Shown in pieces: positions 25,533 to 33,568 of a DNA stretch of 64,000 nucleotides. How positions within the stretch are numbered: the first letter of the stretch is position 1; each line of letters starts with the position of its first letter. The notes under the pieces are model-generated. The model searched no databases. It was not told where the DNA came from and saw only the letters and a program-made list of their open reading frames with translations. The stretch covers positions 496,001 to 560,000 of the forward strand of contig CAVWYO010000001.1 in assembly GCA_963759235.1 (NCBI GenBank), read 5' to 3'. Made by a program: the position numbers and the translations under genes. The stretch is from Bauldia sp963759235. Its GTDB lineage: Bacteria; Pseudomonadota; Alphaproteobacteria; Rhizobiales; Kaistiaceae.

Positions 25533-26626
25533 GCGACGCGCCGGAAACAGGCGGCGGATTGAAGGGCGTCGCTCGGCGTATCCGCGATGTCGTCGCGCCG
25601 TCGGGGCCGCTTTCCAATACCAAGACCATCAATCTGGCCCTGCAGGGCGGCGGCGCGCACGGCGCCTTCACCTGGGGCGTCCTCGACGAACTGCTCCGCG
25701 ACGACCGGCTCGACTTCGAGGCGATCTCGGGGACCAGCGCCGGGGCGATGAACGCGGTGGTGCTCGCCGACGGTCTCATGCGCGACGGCGCCGAGGGCGC
25801 CCGGCACCGGCTCGCCGCCTTCTGGCGGCGGGTGAGCCGCGAGGGGGCGGGAGCCGGAGCGACCAACGAGATCTTCCAGCGCATGCTCGCTTTCTGGCAC
25901 ATGCCGCAGTTCTCGCCTCTCGCCTATGCCGAGCATCTCACCCAGCTGGTCTCGCCCTATCGGGCGAACCCCCTCAACATCAACCCGCTCCGCGACCTGG
26001 TGAACCGGCTGGTCGACTTCGAGCGGGTGCGCGCCAACCACGACCTCAAGCTCTTCATCTCGGCGACGAATGTGAGGAACGGCAAGATCAAGGTGTTCAC
26101 CGACGGCGAGATCACCGCCGACGCGGTGATGGCCTCCGCCTGCCTGCCCTATCTCTTCCAGGCGGTGGAGATCGGCGGCGAGTACTATTGGGACGGCGGC
26201 TATATGGGCAATCCCGCGCTCTTCCCGTTCTTCACCGAGACCCAGAGCCGCGACATTCTGCTCGTCCAGGTCAATCCGGTTCACCGCGAGGAGATCCCGC
26301 AAACCGCGACGGAGATCATGGAGCGGATCAGCGAGATCACCTTCAACTCCTCCCTGCTCAGGGAGTTCCGTGCCATCGATTTCGTCAACCGCCTCATCGA
26401 AGAGAACCGCCTCGACCCGCGTCGCTATCGGCGCAACCGGCTTCACCGCATCGATGCCACCCAGGCGATCACCCGCTACACCGCCGGAACCAAGCTCGAT
26501 ACCAGCTGGCGCTTCTTCCTCGAACTGCACGAGGCCGGTCGCGCCGCCGCCCGCGACTGGCTCGACGCTCACTTCCACGACATCGGCGTCAAGGCGACGC
26601 TCGATCTCAGGGCCGAGTTCATGTGA
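25529..26626 (+). CDS. Patatin-like phospholipase/hydrolase coupled to 3-hydroxybutyrate dehydrogenase
   Basis: A 365-residue patatin: oxyanion motif GGGAHG (residues 40-45), nucleophile GTSAG (Ser70), and the dyad aspartate in WDGGYMGNPALFPF. No signal peptide. The four-base overlap with the dehydrogenase gene shows tight co-translation and suggests a role in releasing or handling 3-hydroxybutyrate, for instance at polyhydroxybutyrate granules or membrane lipids. That role is an inference from context. This patatin is unlike the one at 5096-6244 outside the catalytic motifs. Confidence 0.88.
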   Translation: MSDAPETGGGLKGVARRIRDVVAPSGPLSNTKTINLALQGGGAHGAFTWGVLDELLRDDRLDFEAISGTSAGAMNAVVLADGLMRDGAEGARHRLAAFWRRVSREGAGAGATNEIFQRMLAFWHMPQFSPLAYAEHLTQLVSPYRANPLNINPLRDLVNRLVDFERVRANHDLKLFISATNVRNGKIKVFTDGEITADAVMASACLPYLFQAVEIGGEYYWDGGYMGNPALFPFFTETQSRDILLVQVNPVHREEIPQTATEIMERISEITFNSSLLREFRAIDFVNRLIEENRLDPRRYRRNRLHRIDATQAITRYTAGTKLDTSWRFFLELHEAGRAAARDWLDAHFHDIGVKATLDLRAEFM

Positions 26627-26673
26627 GGGCGGCTACCCCTCGCCGACCGTGTCGGGCGGGACAAAATCCCCTA

Positions 26674-26700
26674 GAATATGTCAATATAACTGGCATATTC
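26674..26700. promoter_or_regulatory. AT-rich inverted repeat upstream of the small-protein/protease pair
   Basis: GAATATG and CATATTC (7-bp arms, 13-base centre). It lies in a locally AT-rich stretch about 67 bases before the first start codon. It may be an operator or part of the promoter. Confidence 0.4.
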
Positions 26701-26766
26701 GGGAGCCTATTGTTTGCTTCAGCGCTCTTAGGAGAGCATTATGTCGGCGCATGGAGGGAGGGCGTT

Positions 26767-27066
26767 GTGCTCGGCAAGGTGATGACGATGCCTGAGACGT
26801 TCTCGACTCCGCAACAAATCGCGGAAGCGGGGAGGAAGCTCTATCAAGAGCGATACCGCGAAGAATATGAAGCGAAATATCCAGGGCAATTTGCTGCCAT
26901 CGATGTTCGCTCCGGGGATGCCTTTGTCGCTGAGGAGCCGGAACAGGCCGTCAACGAGGCTAGAACAGCTCGCCCTGACGCTATCGTACATCTGATTCGT
27001 GTCGGGGCATCTGGCGCATTCAGAGTGAGCTATGCATCAAATGCAGATCACGAATGGGGCGTTTGA
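26767..27066 (+). CDS. Small acidic hypothetical protein paired with an aspartic protease gene
   Basis: A 99-residue protein from GTG 26767 (VLGKVMTMPET), or 94 residues from ATG 26782. The GTG follows a strong GGAGGGAGGG ribosome-binding site. The ATG would be coupled to a 13-codon frame that starts at 26741 and ends TGATG at 26782. The protein is rich in Glu, Arg and Tyr (AGRKLYQERYREEYEAKYPGQ, then FAAIDVRSGDAFVAEEP) and resembles short DUF-type partners found before retropepsin-like genes. It overlaps the next gene by 35 bases. Function unknown. Confidence 0.7.
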   Translation: MLGKVMTMPETFSTPQQIAEAGRKLYQERYREEYEAKYPGQFAAIDVRSGDAFVAEEPEQAVNEARTARPDAIVHLIRVGASGAFRVSYASNADHEWGV

Positions 27067-27472
27067 CGGCATTGGAAATCCGACGGTTTCAATTCAGGTA
27101 GCAGGTGTCTATTCGAGCCCACCGGAGACATTCAACGCGATCATCGACACTGGGTTTACCGGCTTTCTCTCTATGCCGATCATCCGCGCCTTCCCTCTTG
27201 GACTCCCGCTGAGGGGATCAACCGACGTTACACTCGCGGATGGGAAGACCCAATCACGATTGATGGCAGACGCTTTGGTGACCGTCGGCGGACAGAGCCA
27301 TACGGGATTGGTGATCTTGGAACCTGCCGCAACTGACGTGCTTCTCGGAATGGACTTCCTGCGAACCTTTTCCCTCGCGTTGCTTGTGAGCGCCATCGGC
27401 GTGGCCTTGGTCGATGAGGGAACTGTAAAGCAAGCCTTCGACGCATTGGCAGCCGCCGCCGCCAAGACATGA
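27032..27472 (+). CDS. Clan AA (retropepsin-like) aspartic protease family protein
   Basis: A 146-residue single-lobe protein with the catalytic AIIDTGFTGFLSMP segment (Asp39-Thr-Gly) and the second conserved region DVLLGMDFLRTF, the layout of bacterial clan AA proteases that act as dimers. No signal peptide. It overlaps the small upstream gene by 35 bases, indicating coupled translation and probably a joint function. Base composition is somewhat less GC-rich than in flanking genes. Known relatives have no firm biological role. Confidence 0.82.
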   Translation: MHQMQITNGAFDGIGNPTVSIQVAGVYSSPPETFNAIIDTGFTGFLSMPIIRAFPLGLPLRGSTDVTLADGKTQSRLMADALVTVGGQSHTGLVILEPAATDVLLGMDFLRTFSLALLVSAIGVALVDEGTVKQAFDALAAAAAKT

Positions 27473-27740
27473 GAGAGGGCTGATGCCGCAGCTAAGAGCT
27501 CGGCCTCAGCGCATCTTGGCTAGGTTCAGTCGCCATTCAGGACTCTTGGCGGGGGGTTAGCAAAGCTCCGGGGCGCGGTTAGACGAAATCAACGTGCCGA
27601 AGGTTATGTCCGCGGCGTCGGGACGCGGCCTTTTCGTCGGCTTGACCATCGTCGACGGCTTTCCGACAATCAGCCGATTGGATGTCGGCCGCGTCCAGTC
27701 CGGGTAGGCGGTACGGTCTGCGCGGCCTTGAGGAGGCGGG

Positions 27741-28244
27741 ATGGACGCCGGAGCCGTTTTGAAAGGGACCTCGTTCTTCGTCGACGTTCTCGACGACGCG
27801 TCGCTGGACCGGTTGGCGAAGAGCGCCAAACCGGCGGAATACGATCGGGGCTCCGTGCTGATCCGTGAGAGCGATCCGGGCGACTCCCTGTTCGTCATCG
27901 TCCACGGCAGCGTCACGGTCACCATCCACGAGCGCGGCGCCGACCGTCGGGTGGCAACGCTTCGCGACGGCGACATCGTCGGCGAGATGTCGCTTCTGAC
28001 CGGAGCGCCGCGATCGGCGACCGTCACCGCGCTTCGCCCGACGCTCACGCTCGAGGTCGCCAAGCCGGCGCTCGAGCCGTTGCTGGTGAGGTCGCCGGAG
28101 CTGGCCGACCATTTCGCCGAGATGATCGAGAAACGGCAGGCGGAGCTTCATGCGCTCCACGGTCCGCTCCATTGGCTGCGCCCGGGCGTTGCTACCGCCG
28201 AGATCGCCACCCGCATCCGACATTTCTTTGCCGCGACCGGGTAG
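27741..28244 (+). CDS. Stand-alone cyclic nucleotide-binding domain protein
   Basis: A 167-residue protein, mostly one cNMP-binding domain: FFVDVLDDASLDRLAKSAKP, GDSLFVIVHGSVTVTI and the phosphate-binding cassette GDIVGEMSLLTGAPRSATVTAL. No DNA-binding or membrane part, so it is probably a soluble sensor or adaptor. A strong GAGGAGG ribosome-binding site precedes the ATG. Repeat copy B starts directly after its stop codon. Confidence 0.85.
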   Translation: MDAGAVLKGTSFFVDVLDDASLDRLAKSAKPAEYDRGSVLIRESDPGDSLFVIVHGSVTVTIHERGADRRVATLRDGDIVGEMSLLTGAPRSATVTALRPTLTLEVAKPALEPLLVRSPELADHFAEMIEKRQAELHALHGPLHWLRPGVATAEIATRIRHFFAATG

Positions 28245-28347
28245 ATCATTTTCGGGAAGAGTGTGCGCACTTTTCCGCCCGGAAAATGCGAAGAATCAAA
28301 GAGCTGGAGCAAAGGCCCCGATTCAATCAGAACGGACTTTGCTCTAG
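28245..28347. repeat. Intergenic palindromic element, copy B
   Basis: About 103 bases beginning directly after the cNMP-protein stop. It has the core AGTGTGCGCACTTTTCCGCC, then GGAAAATGCGAAGAATCAAA, and an outer inverted repeat GAGCAAAG...CTTTGCTC. It ends 15 bases before the TIGR02302 stop codon. Nearly identical in the second half to copy D. Confidence 0.88.
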
Positions 28348-28361
28348 CCGCCGGCGGCGGC

Positions 28362-30875
28362 TCAGAAGCGGTCGAGCAGGCGCTCCAGGTAGTCGCGCTC
28401 GATCACCGGCCGGCCGGGATCGCCGAGCCGCTTGCGGATCGCGTCGAGAATCTCGCGGGCGCGCTGGATGTCGATCTCGTCGGGAACCTTGACGGTCGTG
28501 CCGAGATCGGGGCCGACGGTACGCTGCGGCCGGCCGAGCGGATCCTCGTTGGGAAACTGGTGGCCGCCGCCATTGCCGTTGAAGCCGGGCCCGCCCTGAT
28601 TGGCGAGCTGCTGGGCCATCCCCTGGGCACCTTGGCGCAGCGCCTCCAGCGCCTGACCCTGATTGCCGAGGGCGTTGCCGGGACTGCCATTGCCGAGATC
28701 GCCGGCGGCGCGGCCCATCGCCTTGCCGGCCTCGCCAAGCTGGTCGCTCGGCTGCATGCCCATGCCTTCCAGCTGCTTCATCAGATCGGACAGCGATTGG
28801 CCGAGTCCCTGCTGCTGTTGCTGTAGCTGGCGGAGCGCTTCCTGGATCTGCTCCTGGGTCATCGGCTTGCCGTTCTGGTCGATACCCTGCTCGGCGCGAT
28901 GGGTTTGGTCCATCAGCTGCTGCTGCTGGCGGATCATGTCGCCAAGCTGGTTGAGCGACTGCATCATCTCGCCGCCCTGCTGCTGGTTGCCCATCATCGG
29001 GCGACCGGTCTGGAGGTTTTCCAGCATGTTCTGCAGCTCACTGAGAAGCTGGCGGGCCGCGTCGCGAGCACCGTTCTTCGCCAGATTCTCGATCTGGTCG
29101 AGCATGTGTTCGAGGTCCTGCGAGCGGAGCGTGCGGACGTCGGCATTGGGCGGCAGATTGGCCATGCTGGGATTGCGCCGGGCCTCCTCGGCGAGCGCCT
29201 GCATGAATTTCTGCATCGCCTGGCGAAGCTGCTCGGTGAGCCGTGCGATCTCCTGGTCGGAGGCGCCGTTCTCCAGGGCCTTGCGAAGCGCGTCCTGGGC
29301 GGCGCGGAGCTCCTGCGCGGCCAGCGACAGGTCGCCGTCCTCGATGCCGAGGGCGATTGTCCACAAATAATCGACGACACCGCGGAGGTCGTCGTCGTTG
29401 CGCGCCCTCAAGAGCTGGTAGTAGGCGGTGCGGAGCGCCAGATAGTTGCCGAAATTGTCGAAGGTGTCTTCCGGCGCCAGCGTCAACGCGTCGAGGGCGT
29501 CGGCCACCGGATTGGCGGCGTTGGCATCCATGGCGAGGTTGGTGCGCTGCTCGACCACGGCGCGGGCAAGCGGCTCGACAAACTGCCGTGCGGGCAGCGT
29601 AATCTCGACGGGCGCGCTGCGGCCCTCCTGATCGGCCTCGTCGCGGGCGACCAGCGTGATCTTCACCTTGGCGCCGGCCCACGGGTGGGCGGTCAGGTCG
29701 CGGATGGTCTCGCCGGCCCCGTCGCGCGCCCTCAGCTGAGGCAGCGACAGCGGCACGACCGGCGCTTCGAACAGCGGCCGGGCATCGGTGTTCGCCTTGG
29801 GATCCTCGACCGGAACGATTTCAGCGTGGGCCTCGACGACTCCGTAGTCGTCCTTGAGCGAATAGTTGAAGGCGAGCGCGCCGCTGCGGGTCGGCGACGG
29901 GTCCTTGAGGAAGCTGATCTGCGGCGCGTGGTCGGGCTCGACCGTGAAGCGCCAGGCCATCACCGGACGCTCGCCCTTGCGGACCACCACTTCGCTCGCC
30001 GTGTCGAGCTCGACCTGGCGTTCGAGCGGCTGGTCCAGTCCTGCGGCGGGGGCGGCGGCGCCACCGGCGCTGACGACGTTGGCAGGCACCTCGCCGACGT
30101 GGCTGCTGCTCACCACCGACAGGTCGTTGGCGCCGCTGGTCCTGACCGTCACGACGCTGCCGACCGGCACCGAATATTCGGTTCCCGGCGGCTTGGCCGC
30201 GTCGCCGGTGAGGAAGATCGGCGCGCGCCCGGTATAGCCCGGCGGCGTCACCCAGGCATCGATGCGGGCGATGGTCGCCGCTACCGGCTCGCCGCCGCGG
30301 AAGGCTTCGGCGAGCTTCTCCGTCCGGTCCGGCCCGGCAAACACGAAGGCGACCACGAAGAGGAGCACGGCCAGAAAACGGATCGCCAGCGGATCGCGGC
30401 GGGCGAGCCCCGGCGACGGCAGCCCCGCCTTGAGCCTGTCGAGCGTGGCGAGCAGCCGGATGCGATGGGCCGCCCACAAGGCCTCCGCCGCCGGATCGTC
30501 GCTGCCGACCGCGAGGCGGTCGGTGAAGGCGGTCGCCGGCCGATGGAGAAGGCCGGTGGCGAACTCGATGCGGGCGAGCGCCGCCGCCCGCGCCGGACGC
30601 CTGAGACGGAAGAAGCGGACGACGAGATAGACCGCCGCGACGCCGAAGGCGAAGAGGATGGCAAAACGGACTGAGTCGGGCACAACGCGCCACAGTCCGA
30701 ACCACGAAAGGACGGCAAACAGGCCGGCAAGCACGAGGAGCGGCGCGACGATCGGCCAGATCGCCTCCCACAGCAGAACCAGCCGCGCCCGGGTGATGGC
30801 GTGCTCGATCCGGGACCGGGTCGCGGCTTCCATCGCCGGGTCGCCGCGCGATTCACCGCCGCCGGAATGCGCCAT
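28362..30875 (-). CDS. TIGR02302/DUF4175 family membrane protein with low-complexity C-terminus
   Basis: An 837-residue alphaproteobacterial protein. Three hydrophobic segments lie near the N-terminus (LVLLWEAIWPIVAPLLVLAG, SVRFAILFAFGVAAVYLVV, FLAVLLFVVAFVFA). A large periplasmic region follows, with beta-rich (YTGRAPIFLTG) and helical parts (residues about 480-640), then a Gln/Met/Gly-rich low-complexity tail (MMGNQQQGGEM, RQLQQQQQGLGQ). The family is consistently found beside lysA in Rhizobiales and is proposed to act at the cell envelope. Function not established. The terminal helix ERDYLERLLDRF is conserved. Confidence 0.9.
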   Translation of the reverse strand: MAHSGGGESRGDPAMEAATRSRIEHAITRARLVLLWEAIWPIVAPLLVLAGLFAVLSWFGLWRVVPDSVRFAILFAFGVAAVYLVVRFFRLRRPARAAALARIEFATGLLHRPATAFTDRLAVGSDDPAAEALWAAHRIRLLATLDRLKAGLPSPGLARRDPLAIRFLAVLLFVVAFVFAGPDRTEKLAEAFRGGEPVAATIARIDAWVTPPGYTGRAPIFLTGDAAKPPGTEYSVPVGSVVTVRTSGANDLSVVSSSHVGEVPANVVSAGGAAAPAAGLDQPLERQVELDTASEVVVRKGERPVMAWRFTVEPDHAPQISFLKDPSPTRSGALAFNYSLKDDYGVVEAHAEIVPVEDPKANTDARPLFEAPVVPLSLPQLRARDGAGETIRDLTAHPWAGAKVKITLVARDEADQEGRSAPVEITLPARQFVEPLARAVVEQRTNLAMDANAANPVADALDALTLAPEDTFDNFGNYLALRTAYYQLLRARNDDDLRGVVDYLWTIALGIEDGDLSLAAQELRAAQDALRKALENGASDQEIARLTEQLRQAMQKFMQALAEEARRNPSMANLPPNADVRTLRSQDLEHMLDQIENLAKNGARDAARQLLSELQNMLENLQTGRPMMGNQQQGGEMMQSLNQLGDMIRQQQQLMDQTHRAEQGIDQNGKPMTQEQIQEALRQLQQQQQGLGQSLSDLMKQLEGMGMQPSDQLGEAGKAMGRAAGDLGNGSPGNALGNQGQALEALRQGAQGMAQQLANQGGPGFNGNGGGHQFPNEDPLGRPQRTVGPDLGTTVKVPDEIDIQRAREILDAIRKRLGDPGRPVIERDYLERLLDRF

Positions 30876-30956
30876 CCGCGTTTCGCCTTTCTGCCCCCGA
30901 AGGCGGAAAATAACACACAGTGCAGCAAAATCGAGGCCAGACGGCCCCGGCTCGAA

Positions 30957-32231
30957 TCAATTCTGCGACAGCCAGGGCGGCAGGATGTCCATGCCGATCA
31001 GCTGATCGTAGGTCTGCCGGGGGCGGACGACCGCCCATTTGTCGCCCTTGACCAGGATCTCGGGCAGGAGCGGCCGGGTGTTGTAGGTGGAGGCCTGGAC
31101 CGCGCCATAGGCGCCGACCGTCATCAGCGCGATGAGGTCACCGCGCAAGAGCGGCGGCAGCAGCCGGTCGAGGGCAAGATAGTCGCCGCTCTCGCAGACG
31201 CCGCCGACCACGTCGGCGACGATTCGCGGCGCCTCCGGCGGCGACTGGAGAACCAGGCGGATGTCGTGATGGGCATCGTAGAGGGTCGGGCGGATGAGAT
31301 CGTTCATCGCCGCGTCGACCACCACGAAGGTCTTGGTGGTCCCCTTCTTCACGAAGACGACCTCGGTCACCAGGATACCGGCATTGCCGACGAAGAGCCG
31401 GCCCGGCTCGAACAGAATGCGGCAGCCGAGATTGCCCAGCCGGCGTCGGACGATCTCGGCATAGGCCTTGGGCTCGGGCGGTGGCGGATCGTCGAGCCGG
31501 TAAGGAATGCCGAGCCCGCCGCCGGCGTCGACGTGATCGATCGGATGGCCGTCCTCCCTGAGCGCCCGGACGAGGTCGGCAAGCAGCCCGTAGGCGGTAT
31601 CGAACGGCGCAAGGTCGGTGATCTGGCTGCCGATATGCATGTCCACCCCGCTGACCCGCAGGGCGGGGAGCGTCCTGGCGTGAGCGTAGACCTCGCGGGC
31701 GCGGACATAGGGAATGCCGAACTTGTTCTCCGCCTTGCCGGTGGTGATCTTGGCATGGGTCCTGGCATCGACATCGGGATTGACCCGGATGGCGATCGGC
31801 GCCGTCGCGCCCTTTGCGGCGGCGATCGCCGAGATCAATTCGAGCTCGGGCTCGGACTCGACGTTGAAGCAGTGGATGCCGGTATCGACGGCGAAGGCGA
31901 TCTCGCGCGCCGTCTTGCCGACGCCGGCAAAGACGATCCTCTCCGGCGGCGCTCCGGCGGCGAGCGCCCGGCGAAGCTCTCCCTCGGAGACCACGTCGAG
32001 GCCGGCGCCCTCCTCGACGAAGGTGCGGATCACCGCCTGGTTCGAATTCGCCTTCATCGCGTAGCAGATCAGCGTGTCGAGGCCGGCGAGCGCGTCGCGG
32101 AACACGCGATAGTGACGAACGAGCGTGGCGTTCGCGTAGCAATAGAACGGCGTCCCGACTGCCGCGGCGATCTCGGGCAGGGGCACGTCCTCGGCGTGGA
32201 GCACGCCGGCGCGATATTCGAAATGGTTCAC
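30957..32231 (-). CDS. lysA: Diaminopimelate decarboxylase
   Basis: A 424-residue PLP enzyme making L-lysine from meso-diaminopimelate. It has the PLP lysine in CYAMKANSN, HIGSQITDL, the glycine-rich phosphate loop DAGGGLGIPY, the substrate region EPGRLFVGNAG and the C-terminal active-site motif GGVCESGDYLALDR. Start is GTG at 32231. It forms the usual cluster with the small lipoprotein gene upstream and TIGR02302 downstream. Confidence 0.97.
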   Translation of the reverse strand: MNHFEYRAGVLHAEDVPLPEIAAAVGTPFYCYANATLVRHYRVFRDALAGLDTLICYAMKANSNQAVIRTFVEEGAGLDVVSEGELRRALAAGAPPERIVFAGVGKTAREIAFAVDTGIHCFNVESEPELELISAIAAAKGATAPIAIRVNPDVDARTHAKITTGKAENKFGIPYVRAREVYAHARTLPALRVSGVDMHIGSQITDLAPFDTAYGLLADLVRALREDGHPIDHVDAGGGLGIPYRLDDPPPPEPKAYAEIVRRRLGNLGCRILFEPGRLFVGNAGILVTEVVFVKKGTTKTFVVVDAAMNDLIRPTLYDAHHDIRLVLQSPPEAPRIVADVVGGVCESGDYLALDRLLPPLLRGDLIALMTVGAYGAVQASTYNTRPLLPEILVKGDKWAVVRPRQTYDQLIGMDILPPWLSQN

Positions 32232-32247
32232 GAGCTTGGACGGATGA

Positions 32248-32472
32248 CTACTTGATCAGGAAATCGAGGGCAAACGGCCGGTCGGGCTTATTGTTGGCCG
32301 GTTTCGCCTGGTCCTGCGTGGTACCGTCGGCGGCGGCCGGGGGCGGCGTCACCTTGGCGCTCGGCGGCGGCTCGAGGGCGCCCTTGCGGCCACAGGCGGA
32401 AAGGCCGACGGCCGAAATCAAGACGGCGGCCAAGGCGGCCTGAAACACCATCCGACGGTCACTGAGCGCCAC
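32248..32472 (-). CDS. LptM/YifL-like small lipoprotein
   Basis: A 74-residue lipoprotein: signal sequence FQAALAAVLISAVGLSAC with lipobox LSAC, then GRKGALEPPP, the conserved start of LptM-type proteins that assist maturation of the LPS transport machine, and a Pro/Ala/Lys-rich tail ending FALDFLIK. GTG 32472 is chosen because a GGGGGG ribosome-binding site lies just upstream; ATG 32451 is also possible. It sits immediately before lysA, as in many proteobacteria. Confidence 0.82.
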   Translation of the reverse strand: MALSDRRMVFQAALAAVLISAVGLSACGRKGALEPPPSAKVTPPPAAADGTTQDQAKPANNKPDRPFALDFLIK

Positions 32473-32643
32473 GGCCGAATTCCCCCCTTTGCCCCGAAAA
32501 CAGCCTTCATCACGATGCGGCACCGGTCTATCATAAACAAATCGGCGGCGCATGCATCACTTGAAGTGCCCCCGCCAGCAAGGTCCATGCGGCCTTTTGC
32601 GGTGCACTTCCACCTGCCGCGCGACCGGCTATGCTCGACGCTG

Positions 32644-33414
32644 ATGAGTGCGAAAACCGTCCTTCTCTACGACTATCCGACGTCGATCTGCTGCCAGATG
32701 ACGCGGCTCACTCTGGTCGAGAAGGGAGTGCCCTACACGCGGCGGACCGTCGATATCATGGACCGCGCCGAGCAGTTCGAGCCCTGGTACACGGCGCTCA
32801 ACCCGCGGGCGGTGGTGCCGACGCTGGCGATCGGCGACGAGATCGTCACCGACACGCTACGGATCGTCCCTCGCATCGATGCCGAGTTCGACGGTCCCGC
32901 CCTGACCCCGGCCGACGGCCAGGCCGCCGCGGCGATGACGGCGACGATGCGCGACGTCATGAGCCTGCACTACGGCGTCCTCCTCTACGCCCGCCGGCTC
33001 GACGTCGACGGGCGATCGCCGATCGTCATCGACCGCGGACGCTTCCTCCGCGCCGAGCGCGAGCGATATCCCGAACGCGCCGAAGCCCTCGACCGGCGCA
33101 TCGCCGGCAACGAGCGGCTGCAGAAGATATTGGCCAATTCAGCCGAGGTGGACCGGCACGTGGGAGAGGCGAAGGCGCTGGTCGGTCGTCTCGACCGCAC
33201 GCTCGCCGAGTCTGAATTCGTCGCCGGCGACAGCTACACGCTCGCCGATACCTTCGCCGCCGCCGCGCTCGCCCGCTTCCGCCTGCACGGCTACGAGAGT
33301 TGGTGGTCGGACGGCGAAAACCCCCACGTCGCCGCCTACTACGCGCGCATGCAAGCGCGCCCGAGCTGGGCGGAGGCCGGCGTCGTCGACAGCGGCGACG
33401 AACGCAGCATTTGA
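32644..33414 (+). CDS. Glutathione S-transferase family protein
   Basis: A 256-residue protein with an N-terminal thioredoxin-like domain (TVLLYDYPTSICCQMTRLTLVEKGVPYTRR, cis-proline at AVVPTL, then DTLRI in place of the usual ES/DS-I motif) and a helical C-terminal domain with the N-capping segment YTLADTFAAAALARF. The substitution at the glutathione-binding Ser position and two consecutive cysteines make its activity uncertain. It is encoded opposite to the argH and lysA genes that flank it and interrupts their normal cluster. Confidence 0.82.
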   Translation: MSAKTVLLYDYPTSICCQMTRLTLVEKGVPYTRRTVDIMDRAEQFEPWYTALNPRAVVPTLAIGDEIVTDTLRIVPRIDAEFDGPALTPADGQAAAAMTATMRDVMSLHYGVLLYARRLDVDGRSPIVIDRGRFLRAERERYPERAEALDRRIAGNERLQKILANSAEVDRHVGEAKALVGRLDRTLAESEFVAGDSYTLADTFAAAALARFRLHGYESWWSDGENPHVAAYYARMQARPSWAEAGVVDSGDERSI

Positions 33415-33455
33415 TGCTTCACCGATGTCTCCGCGGCACTGACGGCCAATGCTGC

Positions 33456-33498
33456 TGCGTTCTTCGAGGGCCGGCTCGCCCCGGCCTCCTCAGGAGGG
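33456..33498. repeat. Third copy of the CTTCGAGG...CCTCAGGA repeat
   Basis: TGCGTTCTTCGAGGGCCGG followed by CCGGCCTCCTCAGGAGGG, related to the pair at 22434-22550. It lies between convergent GST and argH genes and could end transcription from both sides. Confidence 0.65.
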
Positions 33499-33568
33499 CG
33501 AAGTAGGCGTTTCCCTCGGCGCGCCCCTCTGCCGCGGCTGACCTGCAGTCGGGCAGCCCGGATTGCGT

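Noticed and set aside
28540..29010. Repetitive Gln-rich coding region considered as tandem DNA repeat or CRISPR-like array
   Set aside because: The repetition comes from low-complexity codons in the TIGR02302 gene; there is no regular unit or spacer.
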